Below are positions 46,901 to 56,461 of a stretch of 64,000 nucleotides of DNA, in pieces (position 1 is the stretch's first letter; every line of letters begins with the position of its first letter). The stretch is taken from NCBI GenBank assembly GCA_965226045.1, contig CBDDBU010000026.1, forward strand, positions 248,001 to 312,000, given 5' to 3'. Origin of the DNA: CBDDBU01 sp965226045. GTDB lineage: Bacteria; Pseudomonadota; Alphaproteobacteria; VGEJ01. The notes under the pieces are model-generated. The model did no database searches. It was given only the letters and a program-made list of their open reading frames with translations, and was not told the DNA's origin. The translations under genes and the position numbers were made by a program.

Positions 46901-48709
46901 CTAACCCATGTGCTCGGCAGGGATAGCGAATAGCGCATTGGTGCCGCGGGTGATCGGACCGAGCAGCGCCGCCGCCGGTGGCAGGACCTGCTCGGCATAG
47001 AAGCGAGCGGTGGCTATCTTGGCCCGATCGAACGGGTCGTTGTCGCCCGCGTCCAGGTGCCCGGCGGCCTTTAGCGCGCCGCGAGCTAAGCCGTGACCAG
47101 CGGCGACGGCGCCAAAGAGCTGGAGATAGGCGGTAGCGCCAGCGGCTGCCGCGCCGAACTCGCCGCCACTGCCGATAAGCCAATGGGTCGCGGCTTCGAG
47201 TGCGGCCCGCGAGTCGGCGAGCGCGCGGCGCGTCACCCCGAGGTCGTGGGCGCATGTGGAGTCGAGCGAGGTTGCTGCCGCGAATTCCTCGCCGAACCCG
47301 CGAACCTCGTCGAGGAAAGCAAAAACGGCTTCCCCATCGTCGCGTAGGACCTTGCGCGCGACCAGGTCGACCGCCTGTATGCCATTGGTGCCCTCGTAGA
47401 TCGGCACGATGCGGGCATCGCGCACCAGTTGGGCCGCGCCCGTCTCCTCGATGTAGCCCATGCCGCCGTGGACTTGCAGGCCGAGCGAGGTCACCTCGAC
47501 GCCGATCTCCGAGCACCACGCCTTGACCACCGGTGTCAGCAGATCGAGGCGACGCTGATTGGCGGCCCGCGTGTTCGCGTCGGGGTTCCGCTGGGCGTGA
47601 TCGAGGCACTCGGCGGCCAGATAGGCGAGGGCGCGCGCGGCCTCGGTCTTGGCCTTCATCAGCATCAGCATGCGGCGCACATCGGGATGCTCGATGATCG
47701 CCACCGACTCCGAGGACCGTGCGCCGGAGGCGCGCCCCTGGACCCGGTCGCGGGCATAGCCCAGGGCCATCTGATAGGCGCGCTCGGCCAGGCTCACGCC
47801 CTCCAGTCCGACCAGCAGCCGGGCGTTGTTCATCATCGTGAACATAACGTCGATGCCGCCATTCTCGGTACCGAGCAGATAGCCGACCGCGCCTTCACTC
47901 TCTCCGTAGGCCATTGTCATGGTCGGAGACCCATGAATGCCCATCTTGCGCTCGATCGACAGCGGCTTCACGTCGTTGCGAGCGCCCAGTGATCCATTCG
48001 GCTCGACGATGTATTTGGGAACCAGGAAGCAGCTCAGTCCCTTGATGCCGGGGGCCCCGTCCGGCGAGCGTGCGAGCACGATGTGAACGATGTTATCGGC
48101 GAGATCATGGTCACCGTACGTGATGAAGACCTTGGTGCCGCGCAATCGGTAGTGCTGGCCATCGCGTTCGGCGCGGGTGCGGATACCGCCGAGATCGGAA
48201 CCCGACTGCGGTTCGGTCAAGTTCATGGTGCCAGACCACGCGCCGGAGACCAGCTTGCCGAGATAGAGCGCCTTGAGTTGTGCGCTACCGTGTCGGCTGA
48301 GGCATTCCACCGCCGCCTGGGTCAGCGTGGGACAGAGGCTGAAGGCCAGGCTCGCGCTCTCCCACATCTCAAACAGCGCCATCGCGAGGGACCACGGAAG
48401 TCCTTGACCTCCGATCTCGGGATCGAACGGCGCGGCGTTCCACCCCCCAGCGACGAATTGCCGATAGGCGTCGGCGAAGCCGGACGGCGTGCGCACGGCG
48501 CCGTCCTCGAGCCGGCTGTGCTCGCTATCGCCGATACGGTTGAGAGGCGCGATCACGTCGGTCGCGAGCTTGGCGGCCTCGCCCAGGACGGCGTCGATCA
48601 GCTCGACGCTAACGGTATCAAACCCGGGCAATCGCGCGGTCGCTTCAAGGTCGAGGACCTTGGTCAGCATGAACCGCATGTCGTTCAGCGGCGCCCGGTA
48701 GTTGCTCAT
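46901..48709 (-). CDS. Long-form acyl-CoA dehydrogenase (right copy)
   Basis: 602-residue copy of the 6283-8091 enzyme, intact, with Arg326, Phe476 and Asp556. Leu326 lies in a loop between helices in the family alignment I recall; none of the changes hits the catalytic Glu439. Both copies could be active. Confidence 0.9.
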   Translation of the reverse strand: MSNYRAPLNDMRFMLTKVLDLEATARLPGFDTVSVELIDAVLGEAAKLATDVIAPLNRIGDSEHSRLEDGAVRTPSGFADAYRQFVAGGWNAAPFDPEIGGQGLPWSLAMALFEMWESASLAFSLCPTLTQAAVECLSRHGSAQLKALYLGKLVSGAWSGTMNLTEPQSGSDLGGIRTRAERDGQHYRLRGTKVFITYGDHDLADNIVHIVLARSPDGAPGIKGLSCFLVPKYIVEPNGSLGARNDVKPLSIERKMGIHGSPTMTMAYGESEGAVGYLLGTENGGIDVMFTMMNNARLLVGLEGVSLAERAYQMALGYARDRVQGRASGARSSESVAIIEHPDVRRMLMLMKAKTEAARALAYLAAECLDHAQRNPDANTRAANQRRLDLLTPVVKAWCSEIGVEVTSLGLQVHGGMGYIEETGAAQLVRDARIVPIYEGTNGIQAVDLVARKVLRDDGEAVFAFLDEVRGFGEEFAAATSLDSTCAHDLGVTRRALADSRAALEAATHWLIGSGGEFGAAAAGATAYLQLFGAVAAGHGLARGALKAAGHLDAGDNDPFDRAKIATARFYAEQVLPPAAALLGPITRGTNALFAIPAEHMG

Positions 48710-48779
48710 GATAACCTCGCTCCGCCCCGCCCGCGCGACTCCGAGAGGCTATTACGCGGCTTTGCCCCACGCAATCGGC

Positions 48780-49781
48780 TCAGCCGATCTCGAAGCCGAG
48801 CCCGACCGCCTCATCGCGATCGATCGTCCAAGTCGCGCGGCCAAGGATATGGGCGGTGCCTGTTATGGTGGGAATGACGGCGCGCACGCCGCCAAGGTGC
48901 GTCTCGCCGGTCAGACGACCCGAGAAGGTGCCGCTGCCGAGCAGCCCCTCGGCCCGCAGGCTCTCGCCAATTCGCAGTTCGCCGCGGGCCTCCAACATCG
49001 CCATCATCGCGCTGGTTCCGGTCCCCCCTGGCGAGCGATCGAGCTGACCGTCGGCGAACACGTGAACGCAGCGATAGCGTGCCTCGGAACGCGTCGATTC
49101 GTGCCAAAAGGTGACGACATAGAGCTCGCCAATGTGGCTCTGCGTCGGGTGGCGCAGTTTGAGCTTGGCGGCCAGTAGGTCGCGCGCGAGCGTGCCGAGC
49201 CGCCGGAAGTGTTGCCCATTTTCCGGGCTGATCGGCAGGCGCCTCGGGTCCCAGGGTATCAGTGCGAAGAAGTTGCCGCCGAACGCGATATCGGCGTGGA
49301 CCGTCCCGTATCCAGGGAGTTCGACCGCGACATCCTGTTCGGCTACGAACGCCGGCACGTTCTCGAAGCGGCACCAGGCGGCCCGGCCACCATCGATCCC
49401 CACCTCGGCCGAGATCGTTCCCGCCGTGCTCTCGAGCAGGATCGTCGCCCTATCGCTCTCGGACTTTACCCACCGCTCGGCGACCATCGCCGCGGTCAAG
49501 CCGATCGTGCCGTGCCCGCACATGTGCATGTAGCCGCGCCCGTCCATCCAGATCATGCCGGCATCAGCCGCCGGATCGTGGGGCGGCGCCACGAAGACGC
49601 CGAACATATCCTTGTGCCCGCGCGGTTCCTGCATCAACGCCCGGCGCAGCCAATCGTATTCGACTTCGATGAAGCGCCGCTTGGCCAAGATGTCGCCGCG
49701 CGGCCACGGGATGCCGGCGTGGACGATGCAGGTCGGCTCGCCCTCGGTGTGGGTGTAGATCGCCTCGACGGTGTGGGTCAT
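48780..49781 (-). CDS. Proline racemase family enzyme with Gly at the second catalytic site (right copy)
   Basis: Identical to the left copy, including Cys88 and Gly252 in DRSPGGTG. The same substitution in both arms makes a base-calling error less likely, provided the arms were assembled from independent reads. Confidence 0.82.
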   Translation of the reverse strand: MTHTVEAIYTHTEGEPTCIVHAGIPWPRGDILAKRRFIEVEYDWLRRALMQEPRGHKDMFGVFVAPPHDPAADAGMIWMDGRGYMHMCGHGTIGLTAAMVAERWVKSESDRATILLESTAGTISAEVGIDGGRAAWCRFENVPAFVAEQDVAVELPGYGTVHADIAFGGNFFALIPWDPRRLPISPENGQHFRRLGTLARDLLAAKLKLRHPTQSHIGELYVVTFWHESTRSEARYRCVHVFADGQLDRSPGGTGTSAMMAMLEARGELRIGESLRAEGLLGSGTFSGRLTGETHLGGVRAVIPTITGTAHILGRATWTIDRDEAVGLGFEIG

Positions 49782-49858
49782 GGGCTTAGGTCACTGTTCA
49801 GCATTTGTTAAAACAGGCCGGCGTAGCATCGCGCAACGTCAGATTGAGGGTGACGAGA

Positions 49859-50119
49859 ATGCTGACGGCGGAGCAAAGCCTACAATTCATACTATCGCGG
49901 GTCGATCTACTCGGCCGTGGGACGAGGGCGCATGAGCGAGCCGCTCACCGCGTTCTCATCGATCTGACCCAGCGTTGGGCCGCGCCCACCGACCAATACA
50001 TCGACGATTCGCTGGAGATGGCAGAACCCATCGGCCAGGATCTCGCCGATATTACCCGCCATATGACCGACCTTCAGCACCACTATCTCAAGGCGCTGTT
50101 CGAGACCGAAAAGGCGTAG
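49859..50119 (+). CDS. Small protein of unknown function (right copy)
   Basis: Identical to the 86-residue left copy at 4873-5133. Divergent from the racemase-family gene. Confidence 0.55.
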   Translation: MLTAEQSLQFILSRVDLLGRGTRAHERAAHRVLIDLTQRWAAPTDQYIDDSLEMAEPIGQDLADITRHMTDLQHHYLKALFETEKA

Positions 50120-50139
50120 CGCTCCGGCCGCCGCCGCTC

Positions 50140-51514
50140 GAGCTATAACCGAATCTTGTGTACGGCGTTGAAATGAAGGCGGCGTATCCTGGTGATTGTT
50201 GATGTCACCACTTGAGCTAAGCCAAGGAAGGATAGGCCATGAAAGAGAATACCGTTGTTGCTTTTCAAAACCCATCTGATTTTCAGAAAGATCCGTTGAC
50301 GGAAGTCCTACAAGCTGGAGCTCGCGAGTTGTTGGCCCAAGCCGTTGAGGCCGAGGTCTCCGTGTTTTTGGGTAGCCATGCGGCGCTTGTTGACGCCGCC
50401 GGCCGCCGCCGGGTTGTCCGCAATGGATATCTGCCGGAACGCTTCATCCAGACCGGGATCGGCCCGGTGAGCGTGCGCCAACCCCGTGTGCGGGACCGGG
50501 GGGACGGCGCCATCCGCTTCACGTCGGCGATCCTGCCGCGCTATCTGCGCCGCGCCAAGAGCCTGGAAGACCTTTTGCCATGGCTGTATCTGAAGGGCAT
50601 TTCCACCGGCGACTTCGGGGAAGCCTTGGCGGCGCTCCTGGGGAGCTCCGCGCCGGGGCTTTCGGCCTCCACGATCACCCGGCTGAAAGAGGTCTGGGGG
50701 GTTGAGGCGGAGCGCTGGCAACGGCGCGACCTCACGGCCAAGCGCTACGTCTATTTCTGGGTGGACGGCATCTATTTCAGCGCCCGCATGGAGGAAGAGA
50801 AGCAGTGCATCCTGGTGATCGTCGGGGCCACGGACAAGGGACAGAAGGAACTGATCGCCATCGCCGACGGCTATCGCGAAAGTGAGCAGTCCTGGCTCGA
50901 AGTTCTGCTCGATCTCAAGCGGCGCGGCCTTGAAATGGGTCCGCAACTGGCGCTCGGCGACGGCGCGCTCGGCTTCTGGAAGGCGCTCCGCCAAGTCTAC
51001 CCAGGCGCCCGCGAGCAACGCTGCTGGGTTCACAAGACGGGCAACGTCTTGAACAAGCTGCCCAAGGGTCTGCAAAAGAAAGCCAAGGGGCGCCTGCAAG
51101 ACATCTGGATGGCCGAAACCAGGAAGGATGCCGAGAGCGCCTTCGACTTCTTCCTGGAAGCCTACGGGCCGAAGTACGACAAGGCCGCGGCCTGCCTGGC
51201 CAGGGACCGCGACGTCCTGCTGACGTTCTACGACTTCCCCGCCGAGCACTGGAAGCATGTACGCACGACCAACCCCATCGAGAGCACGTTCGCCACGGTT
51301 CGTCTGCGCACCTACCGGACCAAGGGCTGCCTGTCGCGCAAGACGGCGATGGCCATGGTCTTCAAACTATGCCAGTGCGCTCAGAGAAAATGGAGAAAAC
51401 TCGATGGATCGAACCATCTCGCCGAGATCATTCGCGGCGTCAAATTCGTAGATGGAGAACGCCAGGATCGCGCCGCCGCATGATCAGCCCATACACAACT
51501 TTTGACAATAGCTC
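50140..51514 (+). mobile_element. IS256a, right copy
   Basis: Same element as 3477-4851. Its target duplication is now imperfect: CGGCCGCTC at 51515-51523 but CCGCCGCTC at 50131-50139, because one base was lost in the GC-rich run beside it. The left arm keeps the perfect pair. Confidence 0.92.
50239..51483 (+). CDS. IS256-family transposase (IS256a, right copy)
   Basis: 414 residues, identical to the left copy, all DDE residues present. ATG follows AAGGAAGGATAGGCC. Confidence 0.95.
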   Translation: MKENTVVAFQNPSDFQKDPLTEVLQAGARELLAQAVEAEVSVFLGSHAALVDAAGRRRVVRNGYLPERFIQTGIGPVSVRQPRVRDRGDGAIRFTSAILPRYLRRAKSLEDLLPWLYLKGISTGDFGEALAALLGSSAPGLSASTITRLKEVWGVEAERWQRRDLTAKRYVYFWVDGIYFSARMEEEKQCILVIVGATDKGQKELIAIADGYRESEQSWLEVLLDLKRRGLEMGPQLALGDGALGFWKALRQVYPGAREQRCWVHKTGNVLNKLPKGLQKKAKGRLQDIWMAETRKDAESAFDFFLEAYGPKYDKAAACLARDRDVLLTFYDFPAEHWKHVRTTNPIESTFATVRLRTYRTKGCLSRKTAMAMVFKLCQCAQRKWRKLDGSNHLAEIIRGVKFVDGERQDRAAA

Positions 51515-51585
51515 CGGCCGCTCCTTCTCAGGCCGCTTGAACGAACCCCATTAGATGTAGCACTGTCACAGCCAAACGCGGCGGG

Positions 51586-52614
51586 ATGTGTTTTACTGCC
51601 GCCACTGTTGTCGCGGATCGAACGGTTCGTTTTTTGCCTGTGATAAACATAGATACGGCTGACGCCCAAGCCATCGCCGAAGCCGGGCGCGTTATCCGCG
51701 CCGGCGGGTTGGTCGCCTTCCCCACCGAGACCGTCTACGGCTTGGGTGCGGATGCGACCAACGACCGGGCGGTCGCCGCCCTCTTCTCGGTCAAGCAGAG
51801 ACCGAAGTTCAACCCCCTGATTGTGCATGTGCACGACGCCAAAGCAGCGGCTCGCGTAGCGCGATTTGATGAACGCGCCCAGGCCCTGGCGGCAAAGTTC
51901 TGGCCTGGACCACTGACGATGGTCCTGCCGCGTTTGGACGACGCCAACGTGTCATGGCTCGCGAGCGCCGGTCTCCAGACCATAGCGCTGCGGGTACCCG
52001 ATCACCCCGTCGCCCTGGCCATGTTCGCGGCCGCCGGCTGCCCCGTGGTCGCGCCCAGCGCCAACCGATCGGGCTCGATCAGCCCGACCGCGGCCGAGCA
52101 TGTCGTGCAGAGCTTGAATGACGGACCTGATCTGATACTCGATGGCGGCTCCTGCCACATCGGCGTCGAATCGACGATCATCAGTCTAGCCGGGGACGTT
52201 CCGCAGCTGTTGCGGCCGGGCGGCATCCCCAGCGAGTCGATCGAGGTCGAGATCGGGCCGGTCGCGCCGCCCCCGGATGACCACACGGTGGTGTTGGGAC
52301 CGGGCATGCTGGAAAGTCACTACGCACCGGATCGGCCGGTGCGGATGAATGCGACCGAGCTAATGCCGGGCGAGGTGTTGCTTGCCTTCGGGTCACGAGT
52401 TCCTCTGACCTACTGTAATGGGCTCAACCTGAGCGCCGATGGTGATCTCGAAGAGGCCGCCGCCAACTTGTTCGCCATGCTGCGCGAGCTCGACCGCCGC
52501 GAGTTCAAGGCGATCGCCGTGATGCCGATCCCGGACCGGGGTCTCGGCCGGGCGCTTAACGATCGGCTGCGCCGGGCGGCTGCGCCGCGTCCGAAGAAGT
52601 CCCAACGGCGCTAG
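51586..52614 (+). CDS. tsaC: L-threonylcarbamoyladenylate synthase, Sua5 type (right copy)
   Basis: Protein identical to the left copy; one silent base differs (CGG for CGC at LGRALND). tsaC-type genes are normally single-copy and essential, so two copies here come from the segment duplication. Confidence 0.88.
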   Translation: MCFTAATVVADRTVRFLPVINIDTADAQAIAEAGRVIRAGGLVAFPTETVYGLGADATNDRAVAALFSVKQRPKFNPLIVHVHDAKAAARVARFDERAQALAAKFWPGPLTMVLPRLDDANVSWLASAGLQTIALRVPDHPVALAMFAAAGCPVVAPSANRSGSISPTAAEHVVQSLNDGPDLILDGGSCHIGVESTIISLAGDVPQLLRPGGIPSESIEVEIGPVAPPPDDHTVVLGPGMLESHYAPDRPVRMNATELMPGEVLLAFGSRVPLTYCNGLNLSADGDLEEAAANLFAMLRELDRREFKAIAVMPIPDRGLGRALNDRLRRAAAPRPKKSQRR

Positions 52615-52698
52615 CCGCAAGAGGCGCTGGCCCGAGGGCCGCCGATTCGGGGGACTGAGGCCCTTGCCGGGCGGTCCGACCTGGGCTACACCCCGAAC

Positions 52699-54123
52699 AT
52701 GAGCGTGCCCGCCGTGCCGGCCGCAATTCTCGACCGGATCAAGGCGATCGTCGGACCGGGCGGCTACCTCGAAGAGGCCGTCGATCTGGCGCCGTATGTT
52801 TGCGAGCTGCGTGGTCGCTTCCACGGCAAAACACCGTTACTGGCGCGTCCCAAAAGCGCTGAGGACGTGGCCGCGATCGTCACAATTTGCGCGGAGAATG
52901 GGATACCGATCGTGCCGCAGGGCGGCAACACCGGCCTGATGGGCGGCGCGATTCCCCATGAGGCCGGTGCCGAGGTGCTGCTGTCACTGGCCCGGCTCAA
53001 CCAGGTGAGGGCGGTCGATCCCGCCAACGATACTCTCACCGTCGAGGCCGGCTGCGTGCTGGCCGATGTGCAAGCGGCGGCGGCTGCGGCCGACCGCCTG
53101 TTCCCCTTGAGCCTCGCGGCAGAAGGCAGTTGCCAAATCGGCGGCAATATTTCCACCAACGCGGGCGGCATCAATGTGTTGCGCTATGGCAACGCGCGCG
53201 AGCTCGTGCTCGGCCTTGAGGTAGTACTGCCTGATGGTCGCCTGTGGGACGGGCTCCGGGGGCTGCGCAAGGACAATACCGGCTACGACCTCAAACAGCT
53301 GTTCATCGGCGGCGAGGGCACGCTGGGCGTTATCACAGCCGCCGTACTGCGCCTGTTTCCGCGCCCGCGCGATGTGCAGACTGCGTTTGTCGCCATGGGC
53401 GATGTTGCCGCCGCCTGCGATCTGCTGGCGAGCTTGCGGCGACGAAGTGGCGGTCGGGTCGACGCGTTCGAACTGATCTCGGCGGCCACGCTGGAGTTGG
53501 TGCTGCGCCATATTCCCGGCTGCATCGACCCGCTCGCTGGGCAACACCCCTGGTATGTACTCGCCGCGCTCTCGACCTCGGCCGAGAGCGAAACATTGCG
53601 GCCGGCGCTCGAGGATACGCTGGCCCGTGCTCACGACTCCGGCGGTATACGCGATGCGGTGATCGCCGAGAGCACGGCTCAGGCACGGGACTTGTGGCGA
53701 CTGCGCGAGAGTATACCCGAGGCCGAACGGCATGACGGCGCGAGCATCAAGCACGACGTAGCGGTGCCTATCTCGCGCATCGTTGAGTTCATGTCACGGG
53801 CCGAGGCCGCCGTGCGCGCCGAGCTGCCGGGGGTGCGCCCCGTGGCCTTCGGTCATCTCGGCGATGGCAATATCCACTTCAACCTGGGTCAGCCGCCCGA
53901 CCTGACGGTAGAGGCCTTTCGCGCGCGCGAGGAGCGATTGAACCGGATCGTCCACGACATCGCGGCCGAGCTCGATGGCAGTATCAGTGCCGAGCACGGC
54001 CTTGGTCGGATCAAACGCAAAAGCATCCGGCGCTACAAGCCGGCGGTGGAAATTGAGCTGATGCGGCGGGTCAAGAGGGCGCTCGACCCCGACGGCATCA
54101 TGAATCCCGGCAAGCTGATCTGA
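52699..54123 (+). CDS. FAD-binding oxidoreductase, GlcD / D-2-hydroxyacid dehydrogenase type (right copy)
   Basis: 474 residues, same as 868-2292. ATG 52699 follows CACCCCGAAC. Ends at TGA 54121, with the terminator at 54190-54227 downstream. Confidence 0.85.
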   Translation: MSVPAVPAAILDRIKAIVGPGGYLEEAVDLAPYVCELRGRFHGKTPLLARPKSAEDVAAIVTICAENGIPIVPQGGNTGLMGGAIPHEAGAEVLLSLARLNQVRAVDPANDTLTVEAGCVLADVQAAAAAADRLFPLSLAAEGSCQIGGNISTNAGGINVLRYGNARELVLGLEVVLPDGRLWDGLRGLRKDNTGYDLKQLFIGGEGTLGVITAAVLRLFPRPRDVQTAFVAMGDVAAACDLLASLRRRSGGRVDAFELISAATLELVLRHIPGCIDPLAGQHPWYVLAALSTSAESETLRPALEDTLARAHDSGGIRDAVIAESTAQARDLWRLRESIPEAERHDGASIKHDVAVPISRIVEFMSRAEAAVRAELPGVRPVAFGHLGDGNIHFNLGQPPDLTVEAFRAREERLNRIVHDIAAELDGSISAEHGLGRIKRKSIRRYKPAVEIELMRRVKRALDPDGIMNPGKLI

Positions 54124-54189
54124 GCCCGCGCCGACGGCCCGGCTCAGCTTGCGCGACCCCAGGTGCTGTGCTACGTAATCGCGGCCCGA

Positions 54190-54227
54190 ACGACGGCGCG
54201 CCGGATGGCTGTGGCCGTCGTTTTCTT
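54190..54227 (+). terminator. Rho-independent terminator between FAD oxidase and atpH
   Basis: Stem ACGACGGC (54190-54197) with GCCGTCGT (54214-54221), 16-nt loop, then TTTCTTG. Mirror of 764-801. Confidence 0.6.
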
Positions 54228-54228
54228 G

Positions 54229-54264
54229 TTGGATCAAGCCAATCGTGTTGGATCAATCCAATCG
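54229..54264 (+). promoter_or_regulatory. Direct repeat of a palindromic 17-mer upstream of atpH
   Basis: TTGGATCAAGCCAATCG at 54229-54245 and TTGGATCAATCCAATCG at 54248-54264, spaced 19 bp start to start, about two helical turns, on one DNA face. It sits 61 bp upstream of the atpH start codon. No sigma-factor box is obvious. Confidence 0.4.
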
Positions 54265-54324
54265 CGGATATTGGTTAAAGCCAGTCGCGCGCGGAACCCA
54301 TCGCAACAACCAGGACCAAACCAG

Positions 54325-54885
54325 GTGGTGGCCGACCTATCTTTGACATCCGGACTCGCCGGCCGCTACGCGAACGCGTTGTTCGGGTTGGCTCGCGATC
54401 AAAAAGTGTTGGACGAAGTCGGCCACGACCTCGCCGGGTTGGCGACGCTGATTGACGAGAGCGCCGACTTCGCCCGACTGATCCGCAGCCCTATCCTGAG
54501 CCGCGAGGAGCAGGGGCGCGCGGTAGCGGCGGTGCTCGAAAGGGCGGGTGCGATCGACCTGGTGCGGCGATTTGTCGGCTTATTGGCGCGCAATCGTCGG
54601 CTATTCATTCTCACCCAGGTGGTCCGTCTCTATCGAGCGCGGCTCGCCGAGCATCGCGGTGAGGTCGGGGCCGACGTCACCTCGGCTCGGGCGCTTAGCG
54701 CGGCCCAAATCGATGCGCTCAAGGCCAATCTTTCGCGGGCCGTGGGCCGCGAGGTCAACCTGACCAGCCATGTCGATGAGGGTTTGATCGGCGGGCTGGT
54801 GGTGCGTCTGGGCTCACGCATGCTCGACACCTCGCTGCGCACTCAGTTGCACAATCTCAAGCTCGCCATGAAAGGGGTTGGATGA
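54325..54885 (+). CDS. atpH: ATP synthase subunit delta
   Basis: First gene of the complete atpHAGDC operon in the window. 186 residues from GTG 54325, stop overlapping atpA by 4 bp. Motifs as in the left copy; Ala at the ERAGAIDLV site and Lys near the end (AMKGVG). Confidence 0.93.
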   Translation: MVADLSLTSGLAGRYANALFGLARDQKVLDEVGHDLAGLATLIDESADFARLIRSPILSREEQGRAVAAVLERAGAIDLVRRFVGLLARNRRLFILTQVVRLYRARLAEHRGEVGADVTSARALSAAQIDALKANLSRAVGREVNLTSHVDEGLIGGLVVRLGSRMLDTSLRTQLHNLKLAMKGVG

Positions 54886-56414
54886 TGGACATCCGTGCCG
54901 CCGAGGTCTCGGAGATCCTCAAAAAACAGATCGAACACTTCGACACCGAAGCCGAAGTGTCGGAGGTCGGCCAGGTTCTGTCCGTGGGCGACGGCATTGC
55001 CCGCGTCCACGGTCTGGACAACGTGCAGGCCGGTGAGATGGTCGAGTTCGAGAACGGCACGACGGCCATGGCGTTGAACCTTGAGAGCGACAACGTCGGC
55101 GTGGTCATTCTCGGCGACGATCGCGACATCAAGGAAGGCGATATAGTCAAACGTACGAGCGCCATCGTGGATGTCCCGGTCGGGAAAGCGTTGTTGGGAC
55201 GGGTCGCCGACGCCCTTGGCAATCCGATCGATGGCAAGGGACCAATCGAGACGACGGAACGCCGCCGGGTCGAGGTCAAGGCACCCGGGATTATCGCACG
55301 CCGGTCGGTTCACGAGCCGATGCAAACCGGCTTGAAGGCGCTCGATAGCTTGATCCCGATCGGTCGCGGCCAGCGCGAATTGATAATTGGCGACAGGCAA
55401 ACCGGCAAGACGGCATTGGCCATCGATACCATCGTCAACCAAAAGTCGGTGAACCAGACCGACGATGAAACCAAGAAACTGTATTGCGTGTATGTCGCGA
55501 TTGGGCAGAAGCGGTCAACCGTCGCCCAGGTGGTCAAGACCCTCGGGGACTACGGCGCGCTGGACTACTGCATCGTGGTCGCGGCGACGGCGTCGGAACC
55601 GGCGCCGCTGCAGTTCCTTGCGCCCTATGCCGGCTGCGCCATGGGCGAGTTCTTCCGCGACAACGGCATGCACGCCGTCATCATTTACGACGATTTGTCC
55701 AAGCACGCGGTGGCCTACCGACAGATGTCGCTGCTGCTGCGCCGGCCGCCGGGCCGCGAAGCCTACCCGGGCGACGTGTTCTATCTGCATTCGCGGCTGT
55801 TGGAGCGGGCGGCCAAGATGAACGAAGAGCAGGGCTCGGGGTCGCTCACGGCGCTGCCCGTGATCGAGACCCAGGCCAACGACGTCTCGGCCTACATCCC
55901 GACCAATGTTATTTCAATCACCGACGGTCAGATATTTCTCGAGTCGGATCTGTTCTATCAAGGTATTCGCCCGGCCGTGAACGTCGGCCTCTCGGTCAGT
56001 CGTGTTGGCTCGGCCGCGCAGGTCAAGGCGATGAGGCAGGTCGCCGGCCGCATCAAACTCGAACTCGCCCAGTATCGCGAGATGGCGGCCTTCGCCCAGT
56101 TTGGCTCGGACCTTGATCCGGCGACTCAACGGCTGCTCAGACGCGGCGCCAGACTGACCGAGCTACTCAAGCAAGATCAGTATGCGCCGATGGTGATCGA
56201 AGAGCAGGTGATCTCGATCCTCACCGGCGTGCGCGGCTACCTCGACAAGATCGACGTCGGCGATGTGCGTCGCTTCGAAGAGGGCGTGATCGCGGAAATA
56301 CGGGACAAACACCACGATCTCCTGGAGACGATTCGTGTCGAGGGCGAGCTTTCCGACGAGACCGACAAGAGGCTTACCAGTGTCATCGATGGCTTCGCCA
56401 AGAGCTTCGCGTAG
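54882..56414 (+). CDS. atpA: ATP synthase subunit alpha
   Basis: Regulatory nucleotide-binding F1 subunit, 510 residues (509 if the second of two adjacent ATGs is used). P-loop GDRQTGKTALAIDT (about 170), IYDDLSKHAVAYRQMSLLLRRPPGREAYPGDVF with the alpha signature, and the Arg-finger segment GLSVSRVGSAAQ (about 372) are all present. Intact and of normal length; translationally coupled to atpH. Confidence 0.97.
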   Translation: MMDIRAAEVSEILKKQIEHFDTEAEVSEVGQVLSVGDGIARVHGLDNVQAGEMVEFENGTTAMALNLESDNVGVVILGDDRDIKEGDIVKRTSAIVDVPVGKALLGRVADALGNPIDGKGPIETTERRRVEVKAPGIIARRSVHEPMQTGLKALDSLIPIGRGQRELIIGDRQTGKTALAIDTIVNQKSVNQTDDETKKLYCVYVAIGQKRSTVAQVVKTLGDYGALDYCIVVAATASEPAPLQFLAPYAGCAMGEFFRDNGMHAVIIYDDLSKHAVAYRQMSLLLRRPPGREAYPGDVFYLHSRLLERAAKMNEEQGSGSLTALPVIETQANDVSAYIPTNVISITDGQIFLESDLFYQGIRPAVNVGLSVSRVGSAAQVKAMRQVAGRIKLELAQYREMAAFAQFGSDLDPATQRLLRRGARLTELLKQDQYAPMVIEEQVISILTGVRGYLDKIDVGDVRRFEEGVIAEIRDKHHDLLETIRVEGELSDETDKRLTSVIDGFAKSFA

Positions 56415-56461
56415 GTGTCTGCGGTGTAAGGCGTCGACGCGCCCGCTGATCGACTGAACCG

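Larger units (their letters stand above)
43428..54990. repeat. Right arm of large inverted duplication
   Basis: Reverse complement of 1-11485, see left arm. It begins exactly at the outer IS1182 repeat, and the left-flanking DUF5615 remnant has no counterpart in the left arm. It continues, as far as the window lets one compare, into atpA; the right arm is 79 bp longer inside the IS1595 copy. Confidence 0.97.
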
